Shown: positions 1-9,219 of the stretch, one piece after another | How positions within the stretch are numbered: the stretch's first letter is position 1 | Layout: every line of letters begins with the position of its first letter | Assembly: GCF_947501905.1 (NCBI RefSeq) | Contig: NZ_CANMXL010000001.1 | Coordinates: 124,001 to 188,000 of the forward strand | Source: an uncultured Winogradskyella sp. | GTDB lineage: Bacteria > Bacteroidota > Bacteroidia > Flavobacteriales > Flavobacteriaceae | Length of the DNA stretch: 64,000 bases | Direction of reading: 5' to 3' | The notes under the pieces: generated by a model | The model's database searches: none | Told to the model about the DNA's origin: nothing | What the model saw: the letters and a program-made list of their open reading frames with translations, nothing else | Program-made: the position numbers and the translations under genes

Positions 1-800
1 TCCTCAACATTAATGTTACGTTCCCCAACAATACCTAAATTATCTATAAACTCTACCAAATCAGGTATTACAACTAAAGAAGCCATGTGATCGCCTCCAA
101 TTCTGTCTGGAAGAATTACATTATTCGCGCCTGCGAGCTTTAGTTTGTTATAAGACGTTTCCTGAGAAGCACGACTTATAATACTCATTTTTTTATTTAT
201 CTGTCTTGCTGATAATACTACAAATAAATTATCCGCATCACTAGGTAATGCAGATATTAAAGTATCAGCCTTTTCTATTCCTGCTAGATAAAGCGTTTCA
301 TCTTCATTAGCATTACCATAAACAAAAGGCAAATTTTCTTCCTGAAATCTTTCTATAATTTCTTTATCTCGCTCAATAATTACAAAAGGCTTATTGTAAG
401 CCAATAGTTTTTTTGCGGCTTGTTTCCCGTTTCGTCCATAACCACATATTATAATATGGTTAGACATATTATCAATCCTCTTCTGCATCTTACGTTGTTT
501 TATATTTTCAAAATTATTTTTACTTAAAATGTATTCGGTAATTATAGAAATGGCATAACCAACAATAACGACACTTGTTAGAATTAAAAAAATAGTAAAC
601 ACCTTAGATGGTGTATCTAATGGATTGACCTCTGCAAAACCAACTGTAGTTATCGTAATCACTGTCATATAAACAGCATCTACTAAAGAATACCCTGAAA
701 TAAATTTATAACCCAGAACACCAATAAACGTTAGAATCACTAACATGATTAATGCTGTGTAAATTTTGGATTTAAATAATTTTAATAACGGATTTCCCAT
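1..800 (-). CDS. Two-TM potassium channel with TrkA-N (RCK) domain, 3' end cut by window edge
   Basis: Read from an ATG at 798-800 towards the window start; about 266 residues are visible and the C-terminus is missing. A first membrane helix lies near residues 13-33, then a pore loop with the filter-like stretch T52-V53-G54-F55-A56-E57, a second helix near 68-92, and a Rossmann-type RCK/TrkA-N domain opening with GYGRNG (GxGxxG, nucleotide binding). This is the architecture of RCK-gated potassium channels of the inner membrane. The filter reads TVGFAE instead of the textbook TVGYGD. It starts 3 bp after the PspC-domain gene, so the two are probably co-transcribed. Ion selectivity is inferred from the family. 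Confidence 0.88.
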   Translation of the reverse strand, partial: MGNPLLKLFKSKIYTALIMLVILTFIGVLGYKFISGYSLVDAVYMTVITITTVGFAEVNPLDTPSKVFTIFLILTSVVIVGYAISIITEYILSKNNFENIKQRKMQKRIDNMSNHIIICGYGRNGKQAAKKLLAYNKPFVIIERDKEIIERFQEENLPFVYGNANEDETLYLAGIEKADTLISALPSDADNLFVVLSARQINKKMSIISRASQETSYNKLKLAGANNVILPDRIGGDHMASLVVIPDLVEFIDNLGIVGERNINVE

Positions 801-803
801 AGA

Positions 804-1031
804 TTACAAATCAAAAACTGAACTTCTTTTGGTGTAAATAATATCCTTTATACGCATCCAAAATGCTAGAAATAGATATACTGCAAAACCAAAACCTACT
901 GTAACAAAAGTTAAATACATAAATGATGTACGCACCACTTTTGCACGAATACCCAAACGGTCAGCTATTCGTTGACAAACGTAATAACCTCGCTTTTGAA
1001 AATAAAGAAGTAGTTTATAGAAAAAATTCAT
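804..1031 (-). CDS. PspC domain protein, short membrane form
   Basis: 75 residues. Residues 1-30 have the charged, aromatic N-terminal part of the PspC domain (YYVCQRIADRLGIRAKVVR), followed by one hydrophobic helix at about 37-58 and a short basic tail. PspC proteins sit in the inner membrane and are linked to envelope stress; in this group short stand-alone forms are common and their exact role is unknown. It lies between the DUF2851 gene (8 bp upstream) and the channel gene (3 bp downstream) on the same strand, so an operon is likely. Confidence 0.8.
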   Translation of the reverse strand: MNFFYKLLLYFQKRGYYVCQRIADRLGIRAKVVRTSFMYLTFVTVGFGFAVYLFLAFWMRIKDIIYTKRSSVFDL

Positions 1032-1039
1032 ATTGCAAG

Positions 1040-2314
1040 TTATTCATTTTTTGAGATTAAATAACTACCAATTGCACATTGCAAGCATTTATTTTTATCG
1101 CAATATTCCGTTTTAAGCTGAATTAAAGCTTGAGATGTTAATCCTGACTTATCAAGTGGCTTTATACTCAGAAATTTTTCTGTTATACTATTTGATTCTA
1201 AACCTAAAGATTTTACTAAAGCGAATATTGAATCTTCTATTGCCTTATCTCTAGCTTTTGCATAGCTAAATTTTAAAGGTAAAATGGTATTAATTATCAA
1301 TAAGTCTATAAAAGATTTTGATAACTTCTTTTTCGTCAATTTAGATATTTTATCGAACGTATAATGCGTCTTCCAAAACTCTGAAGCTTCAACTTTAAAC
1401 AATTTATAGAATTCCTCTTTGGTATTTAACTCAATAATATCTGAAAACAAACTTGGTTTGCTGTGGTATAAGACTGCTAATTGAGATAATCGTAATGTTG
1501 GAAAGTTAGGCGGTCTTAACCTAAAAAACTGCAAAGGTATTACACCTTGATTATTAAGCTGAAACTTTTGCTTTAAAAATTGATACCTTATATGAAGGTC
1601 TTTGAAATAGACATCTTGAACATCATTGTCAAGTAAACCTGCTTGCCCAAAGAATAAGGCTTCTAAATCTGACAGCTCATGCCTAATTTTTCTAATGACT
1701 GAAAAGTCGAAAGAATTGGCTAAACTCAGAAAAGGCTCACCATTGACTTTTAGTCCAAAATTTTTGGCTAACATTTTAAAAAGAACAGCTTCCCAATCGT
1801 TATTTGATGCTGAAAGGAGTGTTTCTATATCTTTAGATTTACGTTCTAAACGCTCAATATAAAGGCGTTCTAACCAATTATTCATTAAAAACTCATCTGT
1901 ATCCGGAAAGTCCGTTTCGCAATTAATCCAAGATTTTGATTGTAAGAGCCTATTGTAGCTATTAAGCAATGTATTATCTACAATACCCTTAAGTTCCAAG
2001 GTTGTAATTTCTGAATTATCTTTTCTGAATATATCTGAATCGTGTTCCCAAACCACATGCAAGATTACATTATCATATGCTTTATCTTTCTCATGGTTGT
2101 GTACATACCAATCTGTAGATTTTACATGAATTTCGACATTACCAGCCCATAACTGACCATTGATATTTATTTGGGCATTAAAAAAATCTGGTCCAGAATT
2201 AAGATTATGCTGGCCCAAATTAACTAAAGAAATAGATTCGTCTTTTGTTGACCTTAAATTTGAAACATCAAATTTTTTGTATTTCCATATAAAGTGAAGA
2301 AAATCCTCTTGCAT
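1040..2314 (-). CDS. DUF2851 family protein
   Basis: 424 residues, soluble, no signal peptide. The N-terminal half has the conserved DUF2851 pattern: an early LHFIWKYKKFD stretch, NSGPDFFNAQI near residue 40, GNVEIHVKSTDWYVH near 58-72, then HVVWEHD. The C-terminus carries a cysteine cluster (CDKNKCLQCAIG, spacing CxxxxCxxC) that could bind a metal, although no function is established for the family. It is probably the first gene of a three-gene unit with the PspC protein and the K+ channel. Confidence 0.85.
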   Translation of the reverse strand: MQEDFLHFIWKYKKFDVSNLRSTKDESISLVNLGQHNLNSGPDFFNAQININGQLWAGNVEIHVKSTDWYVHNHEKDKAYDNVILHVVWEHDSDIFRKDNSEITTLELKGIVDNTLLNSYNRLLQSKSWINCETDFPDTDEFLMNNWLERLYIERLERKSKDIETLLSASNNDWEAVLFKMLAKNFGLKVNGEPFLSLANSFDFSVIRKIRHELSDLEALFFGQAGLLDNDVQDVYFKDLHIRYQFLKQKFQLNNQGVIPLQFFRLRPPNFPTLRLSQLAVLYHSKPSLFSDIIELNTKEEFYKLFKVEASEFWKTHYTFDKISKLTKKKLSKSFIDLLIINTILPLKFSYAKARDKAIEDSIFALVKSLGLESNSITEKFLSIKPLDKSGLTSQALIQLKTEYCDKNKCLQCAIGSYLISKNE

Positions 2315-2324
2315 ACTCTAAAAT

Positions 2325-2354
2325 AAAAAATCCCAAGCAATGCTCAGGATTTTT
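2325..2354 (-). terminator. Intrinsic terminator after the cystathionine beta-synthase-like gene
   Basis: AAAAAATCC (2325-2333) can pair with GGATTTTT (2347-2354) around an inner AGCA/TGCT pairing. Read on the minus strand, the stem ends in a U-rich run. It lies just past the stop at 2379, in the 64-bp gap before the DUF2851 start. Confidence 0.7.
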
Positions 2355-2378
2355 ATTATAATTATATTGTATATAAAC

Positions 2379-3737
2379 TTACAAAGCGCTAATAATATCG
2401 TGCTTAGTAATAATATGGTATTTACCATTTTCTAAATCAACTAAAACTGCATTATTTTCTTTATTGATAAGCTTAGAGATTTCTTCAATTTTAGTATTCT
2501 TTTTTACAATTGGATAAGGCTTACTCATCACTTCTTTTATAGGTAAGTCAGAAATATTTTTATCTTCAACATACTTCCTAAATAAATCTGTTTCGTCTAC
2601 AGCACCTACAAAGCCAGTAACATCTTCAACTGGAATTTGAGATATTTTAAAAGTCTTCATACGCTCTATAGCATGAGATACCAATTCTTCAGTTTTTAAA
2701 GTAACTAATGGCTTGTCTGAATGATTTTTAATCAAATCTGATGCTACAGTAATTTCGTCTTCTATAAAACCGCGCTCGCGCATCCAATCGTCATTAAACA
2801 TCTTACCTACATAACGACTTCCATGATCATGGTATAAAACAACCACAACATCATCAGGTCCAAAATGCTCTTTTAATTGCAATACACCTTTAATAGCAGC
2901 TCCTGCAGAATTACCCAAAAACATGCCTTCTTCTTTAGCTAGTTTCTGCGTATAAACGGCTGCGTCTTTATCAGTTACTTTAGTAAAACCATCTATAATA
3001 GAGAAGTCAACATTTTTTGGTAATATATCTTCTCCAATACCTTCTGTGATGTATGAGTAGATTTCGTTTTCATCAAAAACACCAGTTTCATGATATTTTT
3101 TAAATACTGAACCATAAGTATCTACTCCCCAGATTTTAATATTAGGGTTTTGTTCTTTTAGGTATTTACCAACTCCAGATATTGTACCTCCTGTACCAAC
3201 GCCAACTACAAAATGAGTCACTTTTCCATCAGTTTGCTCCCAAATCTCTGGACCAGTACTTTGGTAATGCGCTTTAGCATTACTAGGATTATCGTATTGA
3301 TTAACATACCAGGAATTTGGTGTTTCTTCTCCTAAACGCTTAGATACAGAATAATAACTCCGAGGGTCATCTGGCTCAACATCAGTTGGGCAAACCACAA
3401 CCTCAGCACCAACAGCACGAAGAATATCCATTTTCTCCTTAGATTGCTTATCACTCAACACAAAAATACATTTGTACCCTTTTAGAATTGCAGCAAGTGC
3501 CAACCCCATACCTGTATTACCTGAAGTTCCTTCAATAATTGTTCCGCCTGGTTTTAATCTTCCATCTGCTTCTGCATCTTCAATCATTTGAAGTGCCATC
3601 CTGTCTTTTACTGAATTTCCTGGGTTAAACGTTTCATACTTAGCCAATACCAAACAGTCTAATTCTTCAACCAATTTATTCATCTTAACCATTGGTGTAT
3701 TACCAATAGTTCCTAATATATTTTCAGCGTAATCCAT
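2379..3737 (-). CDS. Cystathionine beta-synthase-like PLP enzyme with C-terminal CBS pair
   Basis: 452 residues from the ATG at 3735-3737. The N-terminal two thirds are a fold-type II PLP enzyme of the cysteine synthase/cystathionine beta-synthase family: IGNTPMVKMN, NPGNSVKDR (the lysine is the PLP Schiff-base residue), EGTSGNTGMGLA, and GTGGTISG for the cofactor phosphate. The last ~120 residues contain two CBS motifs, as in cystathionine beta-synthase, giving a likely role in sulfur amino-acid metabolism. The reading frame extends 7 codons further to a TTG, but that TTG overlaps the -7 box at 3756-3763, so the internal ATG is preferred. O-acetylserine sulfhydrylase activity cannot be excluded. 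Confidence 0.88.
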   Translation of the reverse strand: MDYAENILGTIGNTPMVKMNKLVEELDCLVLAKYETFNPGNSVKDRMALQMIEDAEADGRLKPGGTIIEGTSGNTGMGLALAAILKGYKCIFVLSDKQSKEKMDILRAVGAEVVVCPTDVEPDDPRSYYSVSKRLGEETPNSWYVNQYDNPSNAKAHYQSTGPEIWEQTDGKVTHFVVGVGTGGTISGVGKYLKEQNPNIKIWGVDTYGSVFKKYHETGVFDENEIYSYITEGIGEDILPKNVDFSIIDGFTKVTDKDAAVYTQKLAKEEGMFLGNSAGAAIKGVLQLKEHFGPDDVVVVLYHDHGSRYVGKMFNDDWMRERGFIEDEITVASDLIKNHSDKPLVTLKTEELVSHAIERMKTFKISQIPVEDVTGFVGAVDETDLFRKYVEDKNISDLPIKEVMSKPYPIVKKNTKIEEISKLINKENNAVLVDLENGKYHIITKHDIISAL

Positions 3738-3755
3738 AATTCCAAATTTGCAGTG

Positions 3756-3763
3756 CAAATTTA
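3756..3763 (-). promoter_or_regulatory. Bacteroidota -7 box of the cystathionine beta-synthase-like gene
   Basis: On the minus strand this reads TAAATTTG (consensus TAnnTTTG). Transcription would start near 3749, about 12 nt before the ATG at 3737. No clear -33 TTTG is seen at the expected distance. Confidence 0.45.
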
Positions 3764-3804
3764 AGTTAAAAGTGATAAGTATTAAGTGAAAAGTTGATTT
3801 TGTT

Positions 3805-5037
3805 TTAATCGAATCGAATAGCTCTTACAGGCGATATTTTAGAAATAATCACAGAAGGGATTAACAGCATTAACAAACACAATACAAAAGTTCCAAAATT
3901 AAGTAGCAAAATATAATCTAAACTCATATAAACTGGAGCTTCACTTACATAATAAGTGTCAGGATTCAATGGAAACAGTTTGAAATATTTTTGAGCAAAT
4001 AATAAGCCTAAACCTATAAGATTTCCCCAAAGCAAGCCCAAACCTATGAGATAAGATGCATTGTATAAAAACACTTTTCTCACGGACCAATTTGCAGTCC
4101 CGAGTGCTTTAAGAACACCTATCATTTGTGTGCGCTCTAAAATAAGTACTAATAAGGCAGTAATCATATTTATACCAGCTACCAAAATCATAATAGCAAT
4201 AATACCATAGGTGTTATTATCAAAAATTTTAATCCACTCAAACACCGAATAATATTTATCGGTAACCGTTGTCGATTTCATAAGTGAAGGTATCTCTCTG
4301 TAAACCGCTTCTCCAGTTTCTTCAATTTTAGAAAAATCATCTACAAAAACTTCAAAAGCACCAACTTGATTTTTCTCCCATTTATTTAAACGCTGAATAT
4401 GTCTGATATCTGCAATACAAAATTTTTCATCCAACTCTTGAAACCCTGAATTGTAAATTCCAACAATTTCAAAATTTCTAATACGCGGCAAACGTTCTAA
4501 ATCTTCACCAAAAAGTGATTGAAAGGTATCACCTATTTTAAAGCCTAATCGATTAGCCAAATATTTAGAAATTAAAATTTCATTATTTAGTTTCTGGGTA
4601 AAATCTGGTAAACGGCCATCGATAAGGAATTCTTCAAAATAATTCCATTTGTAGTCTTTACCAACACCTTTAATTACAACACCTTCAAAATCAGTAGTTG
4701 TACGGATAATGGTAAATTTATTGGCTGTCCCTTGAATATGAGAAATCCCTTCTAGAGTATTAAATTCAGGATAGAAATCCTGTTCTAGACTTATAGGTAC
4801 TTGAGATTCATCAGAAGTATTAGTGTCATAATTATCAATGATAATGTGACCGTTAAAAGCAACTACTTTGTCTCTAATTTTTTGTTGTAATCCCAAACCA
4901 GTAGCAATAGCAATCAACATCACCACAACACCAATAGCAATAGCGGCAATACCAATTTTAATTATTGGTGCTGAAACACTACTTTTATACGTTTTACTAC
5001 CAATTATACGTTTGGCTATAAACAACTCAAAATTCAA
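3805..5037 (-). CDS. FtsX-like ABC transporter permease (LolC/LolE-type)
   Basis: 410 residues. An N-terminal membrane helix (about 24-50) is followed by a large periplasmic MacB/PCD-like domain (50-270) and three C-terminal helices of the FtsX domain, including the conserved region around QMIGVLKALG. This is the layout of LolC/LolE lipoprotein-release permeases, but no LolD-type ATPase gene is adjacent. The frame has an in-frame TAG two codons upstream, so the start must be the TTG at 5035-5037. It lies 8 bp from the divergent start of the DUF1343 gene. The transported substrate is inferred from the family only. Confidence 0.85.
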   Translation of the reverse strand: MNFELFIAKRIIGSKTYKSSVSAPIIKIGIAAIAIGVVVMLIAIATGLGLQQKIRDKVVAFNGHIIIDNYDTNTSDESQVPISLEQDFYPEFNTLEGISHIQGTANKFTIIRTTTDFEGVVIKGVGKDYKWNYFEEFLIDGRLPDFTQKLNNEILISKYLANRLGFKIGDTFQSLFGEDLERLPRIRNFEIVGIYNSGFQELDEKFCIADIRHIQRLNKWEKNQVGAFEVFVDDFSKIEETGEAVYREIPSLMKSTTVTDKYYSVFEWIKIFDNNTYGIIAIMILVAGINMITALLVLILERTQMIGVLKALGTANWSVRKVFLYNASYLIGLGLLWGNLIGLGLLFAQKYFKLFPLNPDTYYVSEAPVYMSLDYILLLNFGTFVLCLLMLLIPSVIISKISPVRAIRFD

Positions 5038-5045
5038 AATCTAAT

Positions 5046-6332
5046 ATGGGCTTTAAGGTTTTCAAAAATACAGTTTTATTCTTTGTTTTAATAAGCATTG
5101 GCTGCGGTAATGGTTTGAAGAATAAAGAAAGAAGTTTGAAAGTTGAAAACACGAATAAACATGTAGCCAAAATTGACACCACAATAGTTGTTGGTGCTAA
5201 CCAAACTGAGCACTATTTGCCACTCTTAAAAGGAAAACGTGTTGGTGTTGTTGCGAATCAGACTAGTGTAATATTTAAAGATGAATTAAAAATAATGCTA
5301 GATCCGCCTTCAGGTCTATCAGGACAACACAAAAGAACACATCTTGTAGACTCACTTTTAACACTCAATATTAATATCAAAAAAGTGTTCTCTCCAGAGC
5401 ATGGTTTTAGAGGAAAAGCAGATGCTGGTGAGCTGGTAAAAGATGGAAAAGACACTAAAACAGGATTAACCATACACTCACTGCACGGGAAGCACAAAAA
5501 ACCAACTAAAGAACAATTAAAAGATTTAGATATTATGGTTTTTGATATTCAAGATGTTGGTGTACGTTTTTACACCTACATTTCTACGTTACATTATGTT
5601 ATGGAAGCTTGTGCAGAACAAAACATTCCTCTTTTAATTTTGGATAGACCTAACCCAAATGGTAATTATATTGATGGTCCTACATTAGAAAAAGAACATA
5701 GTAGCTTTTTAGGAATGCATCCTATTCCGTTAGTACATGGAATGACTATTGGTGAATATGCGCACATGATTAATGGTGAAGGTTGGCTAACAAATAGAAT
5801 AAAATGCGAAATTACTGTTATAGAATTAGAAAACTATACACATCAAAGTAGTTATAGTTTACCTATAAGGCCTTCTCCTAACTTACCAAACAATCAATCT
5901 ATTCTGTTATACCCTAGTTTAGGCTTATTTGAAGGCACAAATATTAACGCAGGCAGAGGAACAGAATTTCAGTTTCAACGCTATGGTGCTCCATTTTTAG
6001 ACAATACACATTATCAATTTACTTATATTCCTAAACCAAATTTTGGTTCTAAATATCCTAAACATAAAGATGAAATTTGTTTTGGTGTAGACTTATCAAA
6101 AGAAAAAGTAGAAAGAAGCTTTACTCTTAAATACGTTATCGATGCTTATAATAACTCAGTAGATAAAACTAAGTTTTTCAATACCGAGAATTTTACTAAA
6201 CACGCGGGTACAACTAAATTACAACAACAGATTGAAGCTGGTAAAACAGAAAAAGAAATTATAAAAACTTGGGAAAAAGATTTAAAAGATTTCGATAAAA
6301 TGCGCGAGCAATATCTAATCTACGATAGATAG
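5046..6332 (+). CDS. DUF1343 / NamZ-type exo-beta-N-acetylmuramidase lipoprotein
   Basis: 428 residues. A lipoprotein signal runs to the lipobox around Cys20 (ISIGC). The body has the DUF1343 pattern: GKRVGVVANQTS, VKKVFSPEHGFRG-type loop (here KKVFSPEHGFRGKADAG), FDIQDVGVRFYTYISTL, LDRPNPNG, and GTEFQFQRYGAPF. DUF1343 proteins include NamZ, which removes MurNAc from the non-reducing ends of peptidoglycan fragments, so a role in periplasmic peptidoglycan recycling is likely. Its 3' end overlaps the convergent gene at 6315 by 18 bp. Confidence 0.85.
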   Translation: MGFKVFKNTVLFFVLISIGCGNGLKNKERSLKVENTNKHVAKIDTTIVVGANQTEHYLPLLKGKRVGVVANQTSVIFKDELKIMLDPPSGLSGQHKRTHLVDSLLTLNINIKKVFSPEHGFRGKADAGELVKDGKDTKTGLTIHSLHGKHKKPTKEQLKDLDIMVFDIQDVGVRFYTYISTLHYVMEACAEQNIPLLILDRPNPNGNYIDGPTLEKEHSSFLGMHPIPLVHGMTIGEYAHMINGEGWLTNRIKCEITVIELENYTHQSSYSLPIRPSPNLPNNQSILLYPSLGLFEGTNINAGRGTEFQFQRYGAPFLDNTHYQFTYIPKPNFGSKYPKHKDEICFGVDLSKEKVERSFTLKYVIDAYNNSVDKTKFFNTENFTKHAGTTKLQQQIEAGKTEKEIIKTWEKDLKDFDKMREQYLIYDR

Positions 6333-6698
6333 TGATTTTTCAAGAGGTTTTGGAAACTCCCTTTCTACCTCAACCACAAATACAATCTTTAAAGGAGACT
6401 GAACAGCTACTAAAACATTGCGCCCTTTTTTTAACTCATTAAGTGGAAGTTTATAAGAATTACTATCAACCCTTAGATTAATATCTTTCTTATTTGAATT
6501 ATTAGCCGTATAGAGGTAATTTATTTTTTTATTACTTCTAAGAACTAGTGTATCCTTACTCTTATTAAAATCGTGATACAACCCAGAAGCTTGAATATTT
6601 TTGTTTTTATAAATTGTTGCTTTACCATTTTGTGCAAAACAAACATTAGCAAAACCTAAGCATAGGATTACTATAATAATGTGGGGGAATATTTTCAT
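6315..6698 (-). CDS. Hypothetical secreted protein
   Basis: 127 residues from the ATG at 6696-6698; the frame opens further upstream (6707, 6734), but this start places the signal peptide (residues 1-22, ending NVCFA before QNG) at the N-terminus. The mature part is short and probably beta-rich (TLVLRSNKKINYLY, GRNVLVAVQSPLKIVFVVEV). I do not recognise a family. It converges on the DUF1343 gene with an 18-bp overlap. Probably periplasmic. Confidence 0.6.
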   Translation of the reverse strand: MKIFPHIIIVILCLGFANVCFAQNGKATIYKNKNIQASGLYHDFNKSKDTLVLRSNKKINYLYTANNSNKKDINLRVDSNSYKLPLNELKKGRNVLVAVQSPLKIVFVVEVEREFPKPLEKSLSIVD

Positions 6699-6899
6699 TG
6701 GAACCATTAAGTCAAACGTTACGTTTAAGCTCAACAGAATTAATTAATCTTGCTAAATATACGTGGTGGAATGAAGTTTGGACTTTTTTTTCGTTAAAAT
6801 GACTGATTAGTCCGATGATAAAATCTGAGATTAAATGTCAGAATAATCGGTAATTATTCTACCAATCTGAAAATCAACAATCTAAGTAAAAGCAGTTCA

Positions 6900-7742
6900 T
6901 TAAACTTCAGAATCAGCCGAAAGAGTAGGCTTTTCATAAGCTAGAAAAGGTTGCTTTAGTAAATCTTTAATGTTACTATTTTTTGCTTCGTTAGGAAAAA
7001 CATCAACACCATAAACCAATTTTTCTCGGTCCATATACATGTATGTTCCAAGTAAACGATCCCAAATTGAAAAAATATTACCATAGTTAGAATCTGTATA
7101 TGGCAATCTAAAATGATGGTGAATCTTATGCATATCTGGTGAAATCAACACATAACTAATCATTTTATCTATAGATTTTGGCAACTTAATATTAGCATGA
7201 GTAAACTGTGTAAATACTAGCGACATAGCTTGATACAACATCACTATAGCAATTGGCGTACCGACAGCAAAAACACCTAATAGCGTAAACGAGAATCTAA
7301 TAACACTTTCTATAGGATGATGCCTATTTGCGGTTGTTGTATCTACTTTATGATCTGTATGATGTACTAAATGCACCATCCAAAGTGGTTTAACTTTGTG
7401 CTCGACATAATGAGCTAAATAAGCTCCAAAAAAATCTAGTAGTAATACACCGAGTAATATATAAGCCCATAATGGGAGTTCTGGTAACCAGTTAATAATT
7501 CCAAAATTATTTGATTCAACCCAAAATGCAGATTCCACTAAAACAAAAGCCAAACCAAAATTTATAACTATCGTAGTCAACGTAAAGAAAAAGTTTGGTA
7601 TAGCATGCTTCCACTTTTTATAATCAAATTTAAAAAGAGGTATTGCACCTTCTAATAACCAAAACAAAGTTATTCCAGAGACTAAAAGTATACTTCTGTG
7701 CAATGATGGTATAGTTTCAAAATAATTATAAAGAGTATCCAC
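6900..7742 (-). CDS. Sterol desaturase / fatty acid hydroxylase family membrane protein
   Basis: 280 residues with a GTG start (GTG GAT ACT). Four or five membrane helices lie in the first 200 residues. The diiron histidine boxes are visible: HYVEH, HLVHH with HTDHK, NRHHP, and HKIHHHF. These are typical of the fatty acid hydroxylase superfamily (PF04116), which hydroxylates or desaturates lipids at the membrane. The substrate is unknown; hopanoid-like or fatty acyl lipids are possible. It follows the thioredoxin-fold protein with 3 bp spacing and is likely co-transcribed with it. Confidence 0.85.
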   Translation of the reverse strand: MDTLYNYFETIPSLHRSILLVSGITLFWLLEGAIPLFKFDYKKWKHAIPNFFFTLTTIVINFGLAFVLVESAFWVESNNFGIINWLPELPLWAYILLGVLLLDFFGAYLAHYVEHKVKPLWMVHLVHHTDHKVDTTTANRHHPIESVIRFSFTLLGVFAVGTPIAIVMLYQAMSLVFTQFTHANIKLPKSIDKMISYVLISPDMHKIHHHFRLPYTDSNYGNIFSIWDRLLGTYMYMDREKLVYGVDVFPNEAKNSNIKDLLKQPFLAYEKPTLSADSEV

Positions 7743-7745
7743 GTA

Positions 7746-8651
7746 TTATCGATTGAGATTAACAATGAGTTGAGCTTGTTTCAAATTTAGTAAAGAAATT
7801 TCTTTTTCTAAAGCTTGAAAATTTTCTTTATCATTAAGTAATCTATAAGATGTGTAATATAGGAACGATTGTAATGGTTTATTTACCTTTTCTATCTCTA
7901 GCTCTTCTAATTTCTTTAATTGACGTAATACTCTTCTAGGCTTATTCTTGATTAAATCCTGTGTTAGCTTTGTAAGTTGAATACGTTGCATTAATTCCGC
8001 TTTATTCTCTAAAGCTTGGTCTTTCTCTAAAATCGCCATTGCTTCAGCAAAATAGATGTCTGATAATTTTAAAATTTCTGGCCTCACTTTTTCATTGACC
8101 AATAGGCTATAGTCAATATATTTAGATGCCAAATAAAAGGTAGAATAAAAGTCTTTTTTACTGTAATAATTTAGGATTTCTTGCCTAACATAAGATGTAT
8201 CCAAACGATATTTTAAAACAAATTTTGTAAAATTAAGCAACTCTACATACCCTCCAGATGTACCAATAATATTACCATTAGCATCCATGATTTTTAAAGA
8301 ATCATCATTAAAATCATTGATATAACTTTGGCTTCTTTTACCTTTTATTTCATTAAACATATCCTCATAAAGAACTTCGTCGATTTTAACTGGCACAAAA
8401 TATTCCCACATCAATTGGTTTAATTCTTGCGATTCAAAAAGATTTTCCAAAACAACATTTTTGCCATTAGTAACCTGTATTAAGATAGGTAGTGGATATT
8501 GTGTTGCTTCTTCCCAAACCATCAAAATAAGTTTGTTTTGAGTTCTTGCCATTCGTTTGGCAAAGTCCATAGACTCCATCCAATTAGTAGTTTGCGAGAA
8601 AAGGTTTTGAGATAAAAACGTTAAAAGTAAAACGATAGTAATCTTCTTCAT
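7746..8651 (-). CDS. Secreted thioredoxin-fold protein lacking the CxxC motif
   Basis: 301 residues with a signal peptide (1-20, LSQNLFSQ). Residues 24-130 resemble a thioredoxin-like/DUF255-like fold (WMESMDFAKRMARTQNKLILMVWEEA...), but where a CxxC would follow the first strand the sequence has WEEATQYP, and no cysteine pair is present. The C-terminal 170 residues are mostly helical. It is therefore unlikely to be a disulfide oxidoreductase and may be a structural or chaperone-like periplasmic protein. It sits between the YkgJ gene (4 bp) and the hydroxylase gene (3 bp). Confidence 0.6.
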   Translation of the reverse strand: MKKITIVLLLTFLSQNLFSQTTNWMESMDFAKRMARTQNKLILMVWEEATQYPLPILIQVTNGKNVVLENLFESQELNQLMWEYFVPVKIDEVLYEDMFNEIKGKRSQSYINDFNDDSLKIMDANGNIIGTSGGYVELLNFTKFVLKYRLDTSYVRQEILNYYSKKDFYSTFYLASKYIDYSLLVNEKVRPEILKLSDIYFAEAMAILEKDQALENKAELMQRIQLTKLTQDLIKNKPRRVLRQLKKLEELEIEKVNKPLQSFLYYTSYRLLNDKENFQALEKEISLLNLKQAQLIVNLNR

Positions 8652-8655
8652 TAAT

Positions 8656-9150
8656 CTAAATTTTTATTTGCTGTTTCATAGCTTCGACAATATTATAAGC
8701 AGCTGGGCAAATAGCCACATTTTTTAATGTAAGGTTAGAAATTTGTTGAAATTTCTTTCTGTCTGTATGAGGGAATTCTCTACAAGCTTTAGGTCTTACA
8801 TCATATATACTACAGTAATTGTCTACTCCTAAAAACGTACAAGGCACACTTTGTAGTATATAATCATTTTCTTCGTCTAGCCTCAAAAATTGTTCCACAA
8901 ACTTTTGAGGTTTCATCTTAAAATATTTTGCAATACGTTCAATGTCTTTATCGGTAAACAACGGTCCAGTAGTTTTGCAACAATTGGCACATTCTAAACA
9001 ATCGGTACGCTCAAACTCCTTCTCATGCAAATCTTGCATGATATAGTCAATTTTTTTTGGTGGTCTTTTTTTGAGTTTAGCAAAAAATGCTTTGTTTTCC
9101 TTATGCTTATCTTTGGCAAGTTTAGGAAGTCTATTGATTTGGTCCTGCAT
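8656..9150 (-). CDS. YkgJ family cysteine cluster protein
   Basis: 164 residues, cytoplasmic. The conserved cysteine cluster C-x2-C-x2-CC (DCLECANCCKTTGP, residues 54-67) is followed by VPCTFL, YCSIYDVRPKACREFP and a late CPAAYN. This is the zinc/iron-chelating domain family PF03692, whose members bind Fe-S clusters or zinc; the reaction is not known. It leads a tight three-gene run (thioredoxin-fold protein, hydroxylase), so it may support metal loading in that unit. Confidence 0.82.
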   Translation of the reverse strand: MQDQINRLPKLAKDKHKENKAFFAKLKKRPPKKIDYIMQDLHEKEFERTDCLECANCCKTTGPLFTDKDIERIAKYFKMKPQKFVEQFLRLDEENDYILQSVPCTFLGVDNYCSIYDVRPKACREFPHTDRKKFQQISNLTLKNVAICPAAYNIVEAMKQQIKI

Positions 9151-9219
9151 AGGGTAAATTTAATTAAAAATGAGATGCTGAATCAAGTTTAACTCTACAA
9201 ACTCTATTGTAATTTTTAT

